Origin: Plazaster borealis
Taxonomy: Eukaryota > Echinodermata > Asteroidea > Forcipulatida > Labidiasteridae
Assembly (NCBI GenBank): GCA_021014325.1
Contig: JAJGQC010000702.1
Span: 1 to 64,000, forward strand
Reading direction: 5' to 3'
DNA: 64,000 nucleotides
Position 1 is the stretch's first letter; every line of letters starts with the position of its first letter. Below, one piece after another: positions 44,202 to 54,704 of this stretch. The position numbers and the translations under genes were made by a program. The notes under the pieces were generated by a model. It was not told where the DNA came from. It searched no databases and was given only the letters and a program-made list of their open reading frames with translations.

Positions 44202-44651
44202 TTGCGGAAAATCTCCACTTCGAAACCTTCAGATTGGCAAGTAACGTTACTCACCCGGTTTTTTGTTTTTGAATCACGGAATAGACACTCAACAAAAGCA
44301 CTTTGCAGTACCGGTTTTTGTGCCTCAAAACGATCTCTTGCAAAATGGACAAAGCATGGCCAGAGTTGTCTACTGATTTGTGGCCATGACCCACCCACAG
44401 ACATTACAATCTTCATGGACGTCTTGAAAAACCCAGGTCCTGCGAATTTCAGCAATGGTTTACCTCCGTCCATCTCCAAGGAAAAGTGTAACCTTAACAT
44501 GGACTCAAGAACACAGTCATCTACACAGTGTAATGCTTATCGTGAGTGCTACTATGTGCCAAGAATCAGGTACACACGTTCTGATCTGCTAAGTTTGTGT
44601 ACATATAAACAAAACATCTCAAATCAACCTTTGATTGTGTTAAATCCTTAA
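44202..44651 (+). pseudogene. 5' ORF of the non-LTR element with 2A-like NPGP motif
   Basis: The frame is open for 149 codons. It contains CLLICGHDPPTDITIFMDVL followed by KNPGP (D at 44418, P at 44441). Many APE-type elements in sea urchin carry 2A-like sequences (D-x-E-x-N-P-G-P) near the start of their ORF, which cause ribosome skipping between G and P. Here the E is replaced by L, so activity is doubtful. After a short gap the frame continues with basic, Arg-rich sequence before the endonuclease. Confidence 0.7.
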
Positions 44652-44862
44652 GAATCCTGAAACGGAGCCGAGGGTGTAGAGGAGGCAATCACAGACGAAC
44701 CAGATATCAACAAATACCTGTTCTGATTTCAGACAGAATTCAGTCAGATAAGACCAAAGCTATTCGTTTGGTCCGATGGAAAACAATTTCTAATATTGTA
44801 GCGGTTAAACGCCATGGTGATCATACGACCCTGCCTAAAGCTATTCATTTACCAACGTTTTC

Positions 44863-45735
44863 ATGACCAATGCTCAATCATTGGTGAACAAGTCTGACGA
44901 AGCTGAAATCATTTTTAACCATCATAAAGTCGACATTGGAGTTATAACAGAGTCCTGGTTCTCGCCCAATATACCGGATAACCAGCTAAACATCAATGGC
45001 TACAATGTCTTCTCTAAGTGCCATGACCATAAACGTGGAGGTGGTGTTGCTGTGTACATTAAGGAAGGAATCCCGGCCAGTCAGGTAACTGACATAATTG
45101 TTCCTGAACAATTAGAGTGCTTATGGATTAAAGTTCGCCCTAGTAAACTACCGCGTGGAATTTCATCACTTGCCATCTGTGCAGTTTACATCACAACAAA
45201 CTCTCCTTTTCAGGAAACTCTACAAAACCACATTTTACAAGCAGTTGACTCTTTAAAAACTCAATACCCAGATATTGGCATTGAAATTTTATGGGAATTA
45301 AATCGTATGAATATCTTCCCGATTATCGGAGGTAATGATCTGTATCAAATCGTTGACTTTCATACACGTGGTGAAGATACTCTTGATCTCATGTCAACAA
45401 ATTATAAATTTAATAGCCAATATATTAAACTGACTGCATTATCCCCTATTGGTTTTAGTGACCACGTATGTATTTTATGGAAACCTAAAGCACATTGTAA
45501 AGTGAAGAACACCTTTAAGAATAAAGAGTTCCGTTCATTTCTTGATTCAGGTATACCCGCTTTTGGCTTATGGATACAAAATCAAAGCTGGAAAGAGGTA
45601 CTCTGTTGTTCTGGCCCGCAGGAAAAGACTGATGCTTTTTATACGATGATTGACACTGCTTGTAATTTATGTTTCCCTGCAATAAAACAATTAGCACCCA
45701 TCACAGTGACAAACCTTGGCTGTCTACAAATGTGA
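44863..45735 (+). pseudogene. Endonuclease domain of the non-LTR element
   Basis: Reads NAQSLVNKSDEAEIIFNHHK, VDIGVITESWFSPNI (the conserved TE), GGGVAVYIKEGI and PIGFSDHVCILWKP (the catalytic SDH). The middle motif, normally GDFN, appears as WELN, so a catalytic aspartate is changed to glutamate. The frame runs 290 codons, then shifts. Confidence 0.9.
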
Positions 45736-46400
45736 AAAAGCTTATTCATGAACGCCAAGCTGCATTTGCCTCCAACAACAGACAGAATTGGTGCAAACTA
45801 AGAAACAAGGTTAAAAGAGAGATTGAAAAGGAAAAAATACATTTTTATGCTAACCGTGTCAGAAATTTACAGGAAACTGATCCACGAAAGTGGCATCAAC
45901 AAATAAAAACAATAACCAACTACCCTAAAAATGAATTTAGTATTGAAATATCAGGTATTGATGAAAATGATGCCAAAGGTAAAGCTAACGCAATTAATTC
46001 AGTTTTTTCTAGTGTGTCTGATGTACTTAAGCCCCTAGACTGTTCAAAGCTGCCAACTTTTTTACCAGCCAGCAATCCCGTGCCCCGATTGGACCCATGG
46101 GTTGTCTATGCTGAGCTTAGGAAGATAAAGCCTGCCAAGGCAAGCGGTCCAGACAAGGTTCCTCCTAAGTTAGCTAAGGAATTTGCATATGAATTAAGTG
46201 TTCCCCTCACTGATATTTTTAATAGTTCTTTTAGTGTGGGGATAGTACCGGAACAATGGAAGAAAGCAATTGTTGTTCCCATTCCAAAACAGTTCCCGCC
46301 AACCATTGATAAACTTAGACCAGTTTCACTCACATCTATTTTTGCTAAAGTAGCTGAAGGTTTCATAACGCAATGGATCAAAATGAATATTAGAGATTAA
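45669..46400 (+). pseudogene. Reverse transcriptase, N-terminal half
   Basis: Reads HSDKPWLSTNVKKLIHERQA, ETDPRKWHQQIKTIT, LRKIKPAKASGPDKVPPKLA and PIPKQFPPTIDKLRPVSL, the usual thumbless N-terminal motifs (KASGPD, LRPVSL) of non-LTR RTs. It ends at an in-frame TAA (46398-46400) followed by sequence that would continue the protein. Confidence 0.92.
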
Positions 46401-46461
46401 GTAGATATTCGTCAATTTGGCAATGTAGAAGGTATATCAACTTCCCATTATTTAATTAATC

Positions 46462-46800
46462 TTGTCCATTACCCTTTTTCAGGGAGCTGAAGAAAGTCAC
46501 AATGTTGGAACAGTGGTCCTGACGGACTTCACTAAAGCTTTTGACCTTGTTTATCATACACTCCTTATCGAAAAGTTGATCAACATTGGAGTCAGCGGGG
46601 CCATTGTTCCCTGGATTTGTGACTTTCTTCACAATAGACAACAATGTGTTCGGTATAACAATGCATTTTCTGATTATGTTTATCTTCATGGGGGAATTCC
46701 TCAGGGATCTAAGCTTGAGCCGATAGGTTTTCAAATACTTATCAGCTGCTCAAGATGCTGACACTGAATTATTGGAAGTATGTGGACGACCTGACATTTG
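46462..46800 (+). pseudogene. Reverse transcriptase, catalytic core, broken
   Basis: Motif A is TDFTKAFDLVYH, motif B GGIPQGSKL. The catalytic motif C, KYVDDLTFAE, is present but in another frame around 46,775-46,800. The two catalytic aspartates of YVDD are intact. At least one frameshift lies between B and C. Confidence 0.9.
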
Positions 46801-47516
46801 CAGAGAACCGCAAGGCTACACATGGGAGGTTCTATGCAGAACGACCTGGACAAGTTTAAGCAGCGGTCTGATGAGAACCTTTTAAAGTTAAATCCCTCCA
46901 AATGCCAGGCTATCCAAGTTTGCTTCAACAAAACGCCTCCACTGCATAATAACCTAAAGATTGGTACAGAGTCACTTTTATATGTCTCAGAAGCAAAGGT
47001 TCTTGGTCTATGGCTGCAAAGCGACCTCAAATGGAATGTTCAGGTTAAACAAATATTAGAAAAGGCCAACAAAAACTATTTTTGTTGAGGACTCTCAAAA
47101 GGTTTGGTTTCAATACTAATGAACTTAAAATTGTATATTGTGGCTATGTAAGACCCATCCTTGAATATGCTGACGTTGTATGGCACTCTAGTCTTACCTG
47201 CAAACAATCTAATGATATTGAATCCATCCAAAAGAGGGCTTGTAAGATAATTCTTGGTCGCAACTTAAATTCCTATACTGATGAACTTAAACTTTGTAAT
47301 CTGGACACACTTGCAGAAAGAAGACTGGCAAATTGTAAAAAATTTGCAGAAAACCTGGGTAGAAATGCCCGCACTAGTTCTCTGTTACCCCCTACAAGGC
47401 TTGAAAGCCATGGTAGGTGTCTCAGAAATTGTAAAAAAATCTCACAAATTCCTATCAGAACTACTCGTTTCAAAAACAGCCCCATCCCCTTTTTTATTGA
47501 TATTTTAAACGAATGA
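46798..47516 (+). pseudogene. Reverse transcriptase thumb and C-terminal region
   Basis: LLKLNPSKCQAIQVCFNK, then LGLWLQSDLKWNVQVKQI, then (after a stop at about 47,087) LRTLKRFGFNTNELKIVYCG, YVRPILEYADVVWHSSLT and IQKRACKIILGR. This is the normal end of these ORFs; it stops at 47516 after FFIDILNE. Confidence 0.9.
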
Positions 47517-47690
47517 ATTTCTCTTCATAGCCAATTGTTGATGGGTTTTTTAATTAATAACATTTTATGTGCAATTTCTGTTATATTTTTATATTGTCCT
47601 TTTTAATTGTAACATACATGTAATTTGGCTTTTTGGCCACCAGATGTATGAATAAATAATCAATCAATCAAAAATCAATCAGGTGTCTGA

Positions 47691-48280
47691 GGCAAGCACT
47701 GCTGTAAGAAAGAAACACAGCATAAAGGTCCTAAACTAAGCTCAAAACATTTGTGGCCACTTAATATATCCAGCGTATTGGCACTATTTATGGGGCTAGT
47801 GATTATTGAGTCAATCCACTAGCCTTAGACAAATAACAATGGGGGGCTAGTATTATTAAATTTGTAAGGTCAGGCTATTGCAGTAATATTAAAAATGTTA
47901 GACCTACAATGAGCGTAATTGTCAAACTCTCAACAAAATGCACACGACTGACACAAAGTCCCGTGACTTGTATTGGTCGACCCACTACTACTCTCATCAT
48001 TACAAAAACTATTTTGTGCGCGCATCCATCGCGTGAAACCACACATTGGAATCCGGACCGTGATTTGCTTTCAAAATGCTTTTTGTTTAAGGAGTATAAA
48101 GGCGAGTAGTTTTACCAAACAACAATATAAACACCTTAAAACTGTCTTAAGGATCTAAAGAACCAGGAACTTGTATGATATGTTTTATATTTGGATCGTT
48201 TGCAACTTCAAAGGCACTCTATTAAAGCAGTATCGACTTTCAGCATACCATGCCAGCTCACCGTCCATTGGAAAAGCGTT
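47691..48280. other. Spacer between retrotransposon and foldback element
   Basis: AT-rich with no gene recognised. It begins CAGGTGTCTGA (47680-47690), the reverse complement of TCAGACACCTG at 43714-43724 on the far side of the retrotransposon. Confidence 0.4.
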
Positions 48281-48589
48281 AGCCAGCCGCGTGTTCAGAA
48301 AAAAGAACACATACAGTACAGGGAGGTGACAAAATGTCTCATTTTGCTCGATTCAGAATGTGAATCCGTTATTTTAATCGAACGAATTCTGAAATATAAG
48401 CCATAACATACAAATTTTTACTTAATAATATGACAATTTAGTAACTATAAATGATTGTAAAGCAAAAAGCAAAGAAGAATTAATTACAAAAATGTAAAAC
48501 AAATGAGCCGCAAAAAACAGAGGCAAAGTTTGAGTCATTTTGTTTGCATTTGTCATAAAATACACTGTTTAAATACAAAACCATAATTT

Positions 48590-49380
48590 GAAAAAGAATT
48601 TGTACCCTTCGTTATGAAAATAAATTGCTTTTGTAGTCCAGAATCTTGAAGATTGATATACTAGGCACTTCAAATATCGAAGCGCGCTAATTTGGTCCAC
48701 TAATTAGTGGTTAATTAACCACAGTTATACAGATGCTATTTTCAATAAGAATGCGCACATTGCACAGGCGGTTGACTTAACTACCATTTGAAAAGAATTT
48801 GTACCCTTCGTTATGATAACAAATTAATTTTTTAGACCAGAATCTTTAAGACTGATATACTAGGCACTTCAAATATCGAAGCGCGCTAATTTGGTCCACT
48901 AATTAACCACAGTACTAGATACAATTTTCAATAAGAATGCGCACATTGCATAGGTGGTTGACTTATTCTACCATTTGAAAAGAATTTGTACCCTTCGTTA
49001 TGATAAAAAATAGCTTTTTTAGACCAGAATCTTGAAGACAGATATACTAGGCACTTCAAATATGGAAGCGTGCTTATCTGGTCTACTAATTAGTGGTTAT
49101 TATTAACCACAGGATAGATGCCATTTTCAATAAGAATGCGCACATTGCATAGGTGGTTGACTTAACTACCATTTGAAAATAATTTGTACCCTTCGTTATG
49201 ATAACAAATTAATTTTTTAGACCAGAATCTTGAAGACTGATATACTGCGCCTTGAACACCCAGCAGGGTGGATATGTGCAATTACAAGTCTTAATATTAT
49301 TATTATTAGGCATATGAAATAGCGAAGCGTGCTAATTTGGTCCACTAATTAGTGGTTAATTAACCACAGTTATACAGATG
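48590..49380 (+). repeat. Tandem repeat of about 190 bp inside the foldback element
   Basis: AATTTGTACCCTTCGTTATG recurs at about 48598, 48794, 48983 and 49182. The rest of each unit has ATATACTAGGCACTTCAAAT, GGTCCACTAATTAG and AAGAATGCGCACATTGCA. The last unit is interrupted by an ATT-repeat insertion near 49,290. Confidence 0.88.
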
Positions 49381-49628
49381 CTATTTTTCGACTTAATGTG
49401 CTGTCCACAAATGAGCTACAATAAGTGACAACCGAGGAAAATATCTCGGCATAAAAACGTGATTTTCTTTTCGAAAACAAATGTCACCTCCTGGAGGTAC
49501 ATGGGCGTAGGGCCAAGGATCGGAGGAAGTCCAGAGTATTGGCAATATTAATGGGGCTATGCAATCTTGTGTGTAGCGCGCGTGACTTATATTATCTAGG
49601 TCACAAACACGCATAGTAATACATGGCA

Positions 49629-49691
49629 GTGCTACTTCGTGAAAACGAAAAAGGGCCATTTTCGTTAATTTTCGACGTCACGAAGTAGCAC
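49629..49691. repeat. 14-bp perfect inverted repeat around a GAAAA/TTTTC stem
   Basis: GTGCTACTTCGTGA and TCACGAAGTAGCAC flank a 35-bp interior that itself contains AACGAAAA and TTTTCGTT. It can form an extended cruciform. Confidence 0.85.
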
Positions 49692-50179
49692 GCAGCTTTC
49701 TTACTTTATTTCTTCTTAATTTAGGACGAAAAACATTAAAAAGCACCTTTTATATGAAGCTCAATGCATCAAGTCTCCACTGTAAGAAAACTAGTTGAAA
49801 ATACCCTAAAGTGTTGAAGGAAAGCTTAATTTTAAAAAGCGTTCAACTTTAAACGCCGTTTTCTCCGATTGTTACTATTTACTGGTGGCATCGGTGACGA
49901 TTTTATGACATATGCAAAAAAATTACTCGAACTTTGCCTCGGTTTTTTGCGGCTCATTTTGTTTACATTTTTGTAATTAATTCTTCTTTGCTTGTTGCTT
50001 TACAATCATTTATAGTTACTAAATTGTCATATTATCAAGTAAAAATCTGTATGTTATGGCTTATATTTCAGAATTCGTTCGATTAAAATAACGGATTCAC
50101 GCTCTGAATTAAGCAAAATGAGACATTTTGTCACCTCCCTGTACTGTATGTGTTCTATTTTCTGAATACGCGGCTGGCT

Positions 50180-51459
50180 TTTTCAGGAATACGCGGCTGG
50201 CTATCTCGGGCCCAATACTGTGCTAGCTTCTGTATACACTGCATAGAGATATATATAGGAACTAGAGGGCGCACTGGCCTAGTTAACCCTAACTCCCAAC
50301 CGACCTTTGTTAAAAACTTTCCCCAATCCATCAAATTCCAACATGAATAGTGCTACTGCTAATTCACTGGACCTAACCCATCAAACTCCAACAGTGCAGT
50401 TGTAATAACAGTACCTAGTCCAACTGTTGGATATTGGTGGAGTGTGTATCCTTGGTCCTGTTCAAAGTCTGAAGAGGGGGGTTTGGCATAACCCAACCCA
50501 GCAAAATCCAACAACTGTTACTGCACCATGGTTGAATGGTTGGGTCTGCCATTGTAAGAAACAATGTGATCAACAATGCACCACATACATACAATAACAT
50601 CACATGCCTTTATCAATTGTTTATTCCTCCTCCTTGCGCTTACAACAAAGGGATCAACAATGCACCACATGTACATCACATGCCTTTGTCAGTTGTTTAT
50701 TCCTCCTCCTTGCAATTCACCATACCCAATCCAACAAAGTCCAACAGAGAACTGCAAGTCTACAGTACCCATTCCATCGCATTCCATCACTTTATCTATA
50801 GTACACAGTACCCAACCCATCATATCCCAACAAAACAAACTGTTGGAGTTTGAGGGGATAAGGACTGTTAGGGTTAATAGGCATAAATGGTGTTTTTAAA
50901 GATGATTTTATTTGACCGAATCTGTACCGGAGTCTGGACGTCGTTTAGGCCATGGAGATGTTTAGGCCTACACAACACAAAAGTGACAGTACAGACGTTC
51001 GTTACGACGTTAACTTGTATAACTTTACGAAATAATACTATACTTATTATACCATGGAGGGCCTCCATGATTATGCTAAGTACTGAATTCTGAATATTAT
51101 TGCCGAATGTATGAATAAATATTGGGGTTGCCAACATTAAAAATGTGTCAAAAACCGTGCCACCTTACCTTTTAATAATAATTCGCTTGTCAAAAACAAT
51201 GTCATGCTTGTGATCTTCTGTTGAATGACTGACTGATTGATACTTTTGATAATCTGATCATATAGCAGAACCCTCTGGCCTAGGGAGTATAGTCTCTTAA
51301 TACTTATTCTCCATCCATGCTTGTGTTCTAATTACTAGATTAAATTAAACGTACATAATCAAGGCCAAATGGCTACCAAAAACTTTAATTCTTTAGTTCC
51401 CATTGTGTTAGCGATGATGATCTTTATAATGACAACAGTGAACATCTGATTACTTTTAG
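50180..51459. repeat. Degenerate CCAACCCATCAAA(C/T)TCCAAC repeats and an 83-bp duplication
   Basis: Between about 50,300 and 50,860 the motif CCCATCAAACTCCAACA and relatives recur many times. GATCAACAATGCACCACAT occurs at about 50569 and 50652 with TTATTCCTCCTCCTTGC after each, an 83-bp tandem pair. The short ORFs here are low-complexity artefacts. 50,870-51,459 has nothing recognisable. Confidence 0.65.
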
Positions 51460-51585
51460 ATTCCCTCTTGGGGACTCAAATTTGCTGCACAAGAAGGAAA
51501 GACTGTGGCGGACTCATCAAGGCTAGCTAGAGGAGGCGTCTTCAGAATCATGAAGATTAATGACCAAATTACCCGGTTGAAGGCA
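51460..51585 (+). CDS. Candidate exon, function unknown
   Basis: After gattacttttag the frame is open for 42 codons: IPSWGLKFAAQEGKTVADSS, RLARGGVFRIMKINDQ, ITRLKA, then GTAATT as donor (phase 0-0). The protein-like composition in very AT-rich DNA and the clean length suggest a real exon. I do not recognise the family; a PDZ-like fold was considered but the motif fit is poor. Confidence 0.3.
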
Positions 51586-52937
51586 GTAATTGTTTTTCGT
51601 TTTTGTTTGTTTACTATTTAGTTCAACAAAGTACAATTGGAGAATAACTCATGAGACTAGTAGTAGTATGATCTTAAATTCATGATATGCTTCTCATTGA
51701 AAATTTAAAAATAAGTTGGATACAGGGTGAAGCATTCTTCGGATTATTCCTCATTTTATTTTATTGGTTTTTAATAAATGTACTTGCAGTTTTATTTCTT
51801 AAAACCTGATTGAGTTTACTATTCAGTGATTAGTGCTGAGTGTTTTTTACATCTGAAAGTATCAGGAAAAAGATGAAACAGCTCGGGAAGTGAATTAGAT
51901 ATGAACAAATTTCTTCAGGTTTTTCATGTTGTGTTTCTATATAAGGTACTTCTTTAGGTCCCAGTGAGTTGATTGCATTTATTTTTGTAAAAAACCCTTA
52001 ACTTTGACAAGTAGGATGAAACATCTAGCTCCGTAGAATTTTTAAGGTTTCCTTTTGTTTTATTTTATTCCTGCTGGATATTAATAGTCTGTATTTATTT
52101 TTTTTGAATCGATTTACTCAAAATGATGTTGTGTGCACTGCAAAATAGTGAAACCTTTCAAAAGACAATGACTTTCATTTTCCATATTAAATGCCTCACG
52201 AACATATCCTTTTTATTTGATTGATGGAATACGCGTCACCTGTCCTCTCATCCTATATTTTGCCATGTAATGTGTTTTAATTATACCATGTAAATACTTC
52301 ATTATTTATATGTATAATATTTATTAACAAAGTACTCAAATGCATCCAATATTTGTATGATAATTTGCGAGTAATTTTTGAAATGCCAAAAGAATTTGAG
52401 TTATTATGTGTAAACATTTTATTATTTATGTATCTGTGTTTATAATTGTATCAATGTATGTATTGATGTCTTGTCATACATTATTTGGGTTGTTTGTTGG
52501 GGGTGGGTTGTACATGTAAGTGCCTGTCTCATTGCCGGCTTCCTGTTGGGATCTTGTAGTTTTATTTGATTGTATGTTCCTGGAGCAAATCTAGGAATTA
52601 CTGATTGGGGGGGAGGTACGCAATATACTTTCTAGTCAGAATCCCATTCATAATGCTCATTATAATACACCTAAAACCCCTGCAGTATGTCATTAAAAAT
52701 AAAACCATTCTTACTATAATTTTTTATAAAACAAATTGTCTTAGTAGGGGGAAGGGGTTCTCATCTCCTGTGGATACTTGCCTAAGTTGTTTCCTTATTT
52801 ATGTATAATTTGTTTATAAGCCTATGAATTTGGTTTTTAATTTATTTATCAATTAAATAATTAGCTTATTTGTTCATTTCATGGTGTAAACAATTGCCTT
52901 TTTAATCATTATTTTGAATTTGTTAATTGTTTTTACA
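51586..52937. other. AT-rich stretch between the two exon candidates
   Basis: No repeats or ORFs of note were seen, apart from a poly-G run at about 52,606. Confidence 0.35.
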
Positions 52938-53009
52938 GGATCAAAGAGCCCAAAAAACCCTTATTCTATTGAAGATGTTTACAAATTTCCCATGATGTTT
53001 TGTGTCTAG
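52938..53009 (+). CDS. Candidate terminal exon, function unknown
   Basis: A strong acceptor (gttaattgtttttacag) is followed by two possible frames. One reads SKSPKNPYSIEDVYKFPMMF and stops at TAG 53007-53009; the other reads DQRAQKTLILLKMFTNFP-stop. AATAAA-type hexamers follow at about 53,067 and 53,080. The second frame would match the phase of the exon at 51460. Neither is recognised. Confidence 0.27.
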   Translation, partial: GSKSPKNPYSIEDVYKFPMMFCV

Positions 53010-53013
53010 ATTA

Positions 53014-53560
53014 TTATTTAATGTGTGTTGCAACAGAACAATGGTTTTCCATGATAATAATTTTTTTAAATAAAATTGTAATAAATTCAAATTCATTCAA
53101 TGATAGAGGGTTTTCTGTGAACTTTTGTGAATAATAATGTACCCTGAGTGAAAACTTTAACATTTTTAAACAATTTCCATTTGCACACTGTGGATCCAAC
53201 CACATTTTGGCTGTAAGACAAATGAACTGCAATTGAGAGTAACAGTTATTTTACACAACAAACTATCTAACACCATGAGGCAAAAACTTTAACAAAAAGT
53301 CTCAATGCGGATGGCCGGACAGAAGCTGTTTAATATCCAGAGGGTAATAATGAACCCTGAAAACTTATTCAAACAATAGAAAAACTTGACCACAGTTTCC
53401 ATTTTCACCTAGTGAATCTATTCACACACAAAAAATTACATATCACAACAAACTATCTAGGGCAAAAACTTTAACAAAATGTCTCAATGCGGACGGCCGG
53501 ACGGACCATCATAGACGGACGGACGGACAAAATCGGTATTACAGGCTCGCATACTGCTAA
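53014..53560 (+). repeat. Two diverged copies of a CAAACTATCTA...GGCAAAAACTTTAAC repeat
   Basis: Similar blocks at about 53,140-53,325 and 53,345-53,510 share ACAACAAACTATCTA, AAAACTTTAACAAAA and GTCTCAATGCGGA(T/C)GGCCGGAC. A GGACGGACGGACGG microsatellite follows at about 53,516. Confidence 0.6.
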
Positions 53561-53670
53561 AGCAGCTCGCCAAAAAGTGATGGCAGGATACCGACATTTT
53601 TCCCTACAATCTGTGGAAACAACCAAAACGACTTATACACTATATTGAAACTGAGACTGAGACCACTGAG

Positions 53671-53742
53671 AGTATAGCTAGCCGAGTGGTAACCACTTGA
53701 TAATGAACATGCAGAGCTGCAAATTCGATTCTTACCTGTTTT
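53671..53742 (+). mobile_element. tRNA-like SINE head
   Basis: TAGCTAGCCGAGTGGTAACC (A box) and GCAAATTCGATTCTTACC (B box-like) lie at tRNA spacing. It is degenerate. Confidence 0.5.
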
Positions 53743-54538
53743 GCGAGCAATTCTTGGCAGTACGAAATTATTGTTGGTTGTGATTCGTGAAACGGTAGAT
53801 ACAAGTCTACCAGTACCAAGACTTGACGTGACGTCCCAGCGAAACTCATCCATCTTTAGACAACATATATTGCGTGTATTCCATCCAAAAACATAAGCTA
53901 CAACGATTTAGTCGATAAATTTTGTGAAGAATTAACCCTTGCACTTCTTCTCCAGACTACCTGCAACGCAATGTATACAGTCAGTAGTTCGCACGTGTAT
54001 TTGTGGGTCAAAGGTTAGGTTAGGTTGTCAATTTTGCACGCAAAACTTATGAGGGCGGGCTGTACTTTTGACGGTCAGTTTTTCTGCAATTCTGTCGTCT
54101 GCTTTTGATGATGAAAAGTTGCGTACAAGCAATGCACAATCTATCTATTATGATAAACCAATTAAAAAGTTATGGCTTTAAATACAACCTTTTACAACCT
54201 TTTCGCTAACAAACAAAAATTTCAATAATAGAAAAAATAAAATAATTTTAAATAAATTTTGATACTTGTTGGGCGATGGAAGCAGCGTGTCACAAAAAAC
54301 GTCATCAAATGTATTTATTCATCACACCTGTCAGTTTAATAAATATTCTGTTTGGCTCTTTTCGGTCCGACGTTTCAACCTGGTTTTCAATCTCGCACTA
54401 CATGTTTGCGAGAATATCTTTTTGAGATTGGTCATCGTAGAACTACCAGACATTTATGGCGCATGATCGTTATGGATCAGAAAGGTAGGCTATTTCTAAA
54501 CTGTGTCTGTGGATTTTGAATGGAAAACCCCCCAAACT

Positions 54539-54704
54539 GGATCATACGAAAGCGTAATAAAGACAGGGCTGATATGGCCGCCCGGGTAGGCGCTCAGGCG
54601 ATATTCGCCCGGGCCATTCGCCCAGCCAACAGTAATCGGGGGAAATTGTTCTGCCATGACCTGATTTTAATTGATTTTAATTGAACACGCTTTCGTATGG
54701 ATCC
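54539..54704. mobile_element. Short inverted-repeat element
   Basis: GGATCATACGAAAGCGT at the left and ACGCTTTCGTATGGATCC at the right. The 130-bp interior has a GC-rich GCCGCCCGGG/CGCCCGGGCC pair and a duplicated GATTTTAATT. Probably a small MITE. Confidence 0.55.

Larger units (their letters stand above)
44202..47690 (+). mobile_element. APE-type non-LTR retrotransposon (CR1/Jockey-like group), degenerate
   Basis: It has a 5' ORF with a 2A-like motif, an apurinic-type endonuclease, reverse transcriptase motifs in at least four frames, a C-terminal YCGYVRPILEYADVVWH segment, then AATAAATAATCAATCAATCA as a 3' tail. No LTRs. Stops and frameshifts rule out activity. The 5' end is not defined and may lie upstream of 44,202. 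The clade cannot be fixed without alignment. Confidence 0.92.
48281..50179. mobile_element. Foldback DNA element with TIRs of about 260-280 bp and internal tandem array
   Basis: The left arm starts AGCCAGCCGCGTGTTCAGAA and runs to about 48,555. The right arm (about 49,903-50,179) is its reverse complement ending CGCGGCTGGCT, with few mismatches, e.g. ACATACAGTACAGGGAGGTG in both. Between the arms lies a 190-bp tandem repeat and a region with a 14-bp hairpin. No transposase ORF. The end sequence ACGCGGCTGGCT is repeated once more at about 50,191-50,202 just outside. Confidence 0.9.

Noticed and set aside
44195..44500. Minus-strand 101-codon ORF over the retrotransposon start
   Set aside because: It is the shadow of the plus-strand 5' ORF, which carries the NPGP motif and the correct order with endonuclease and RT.
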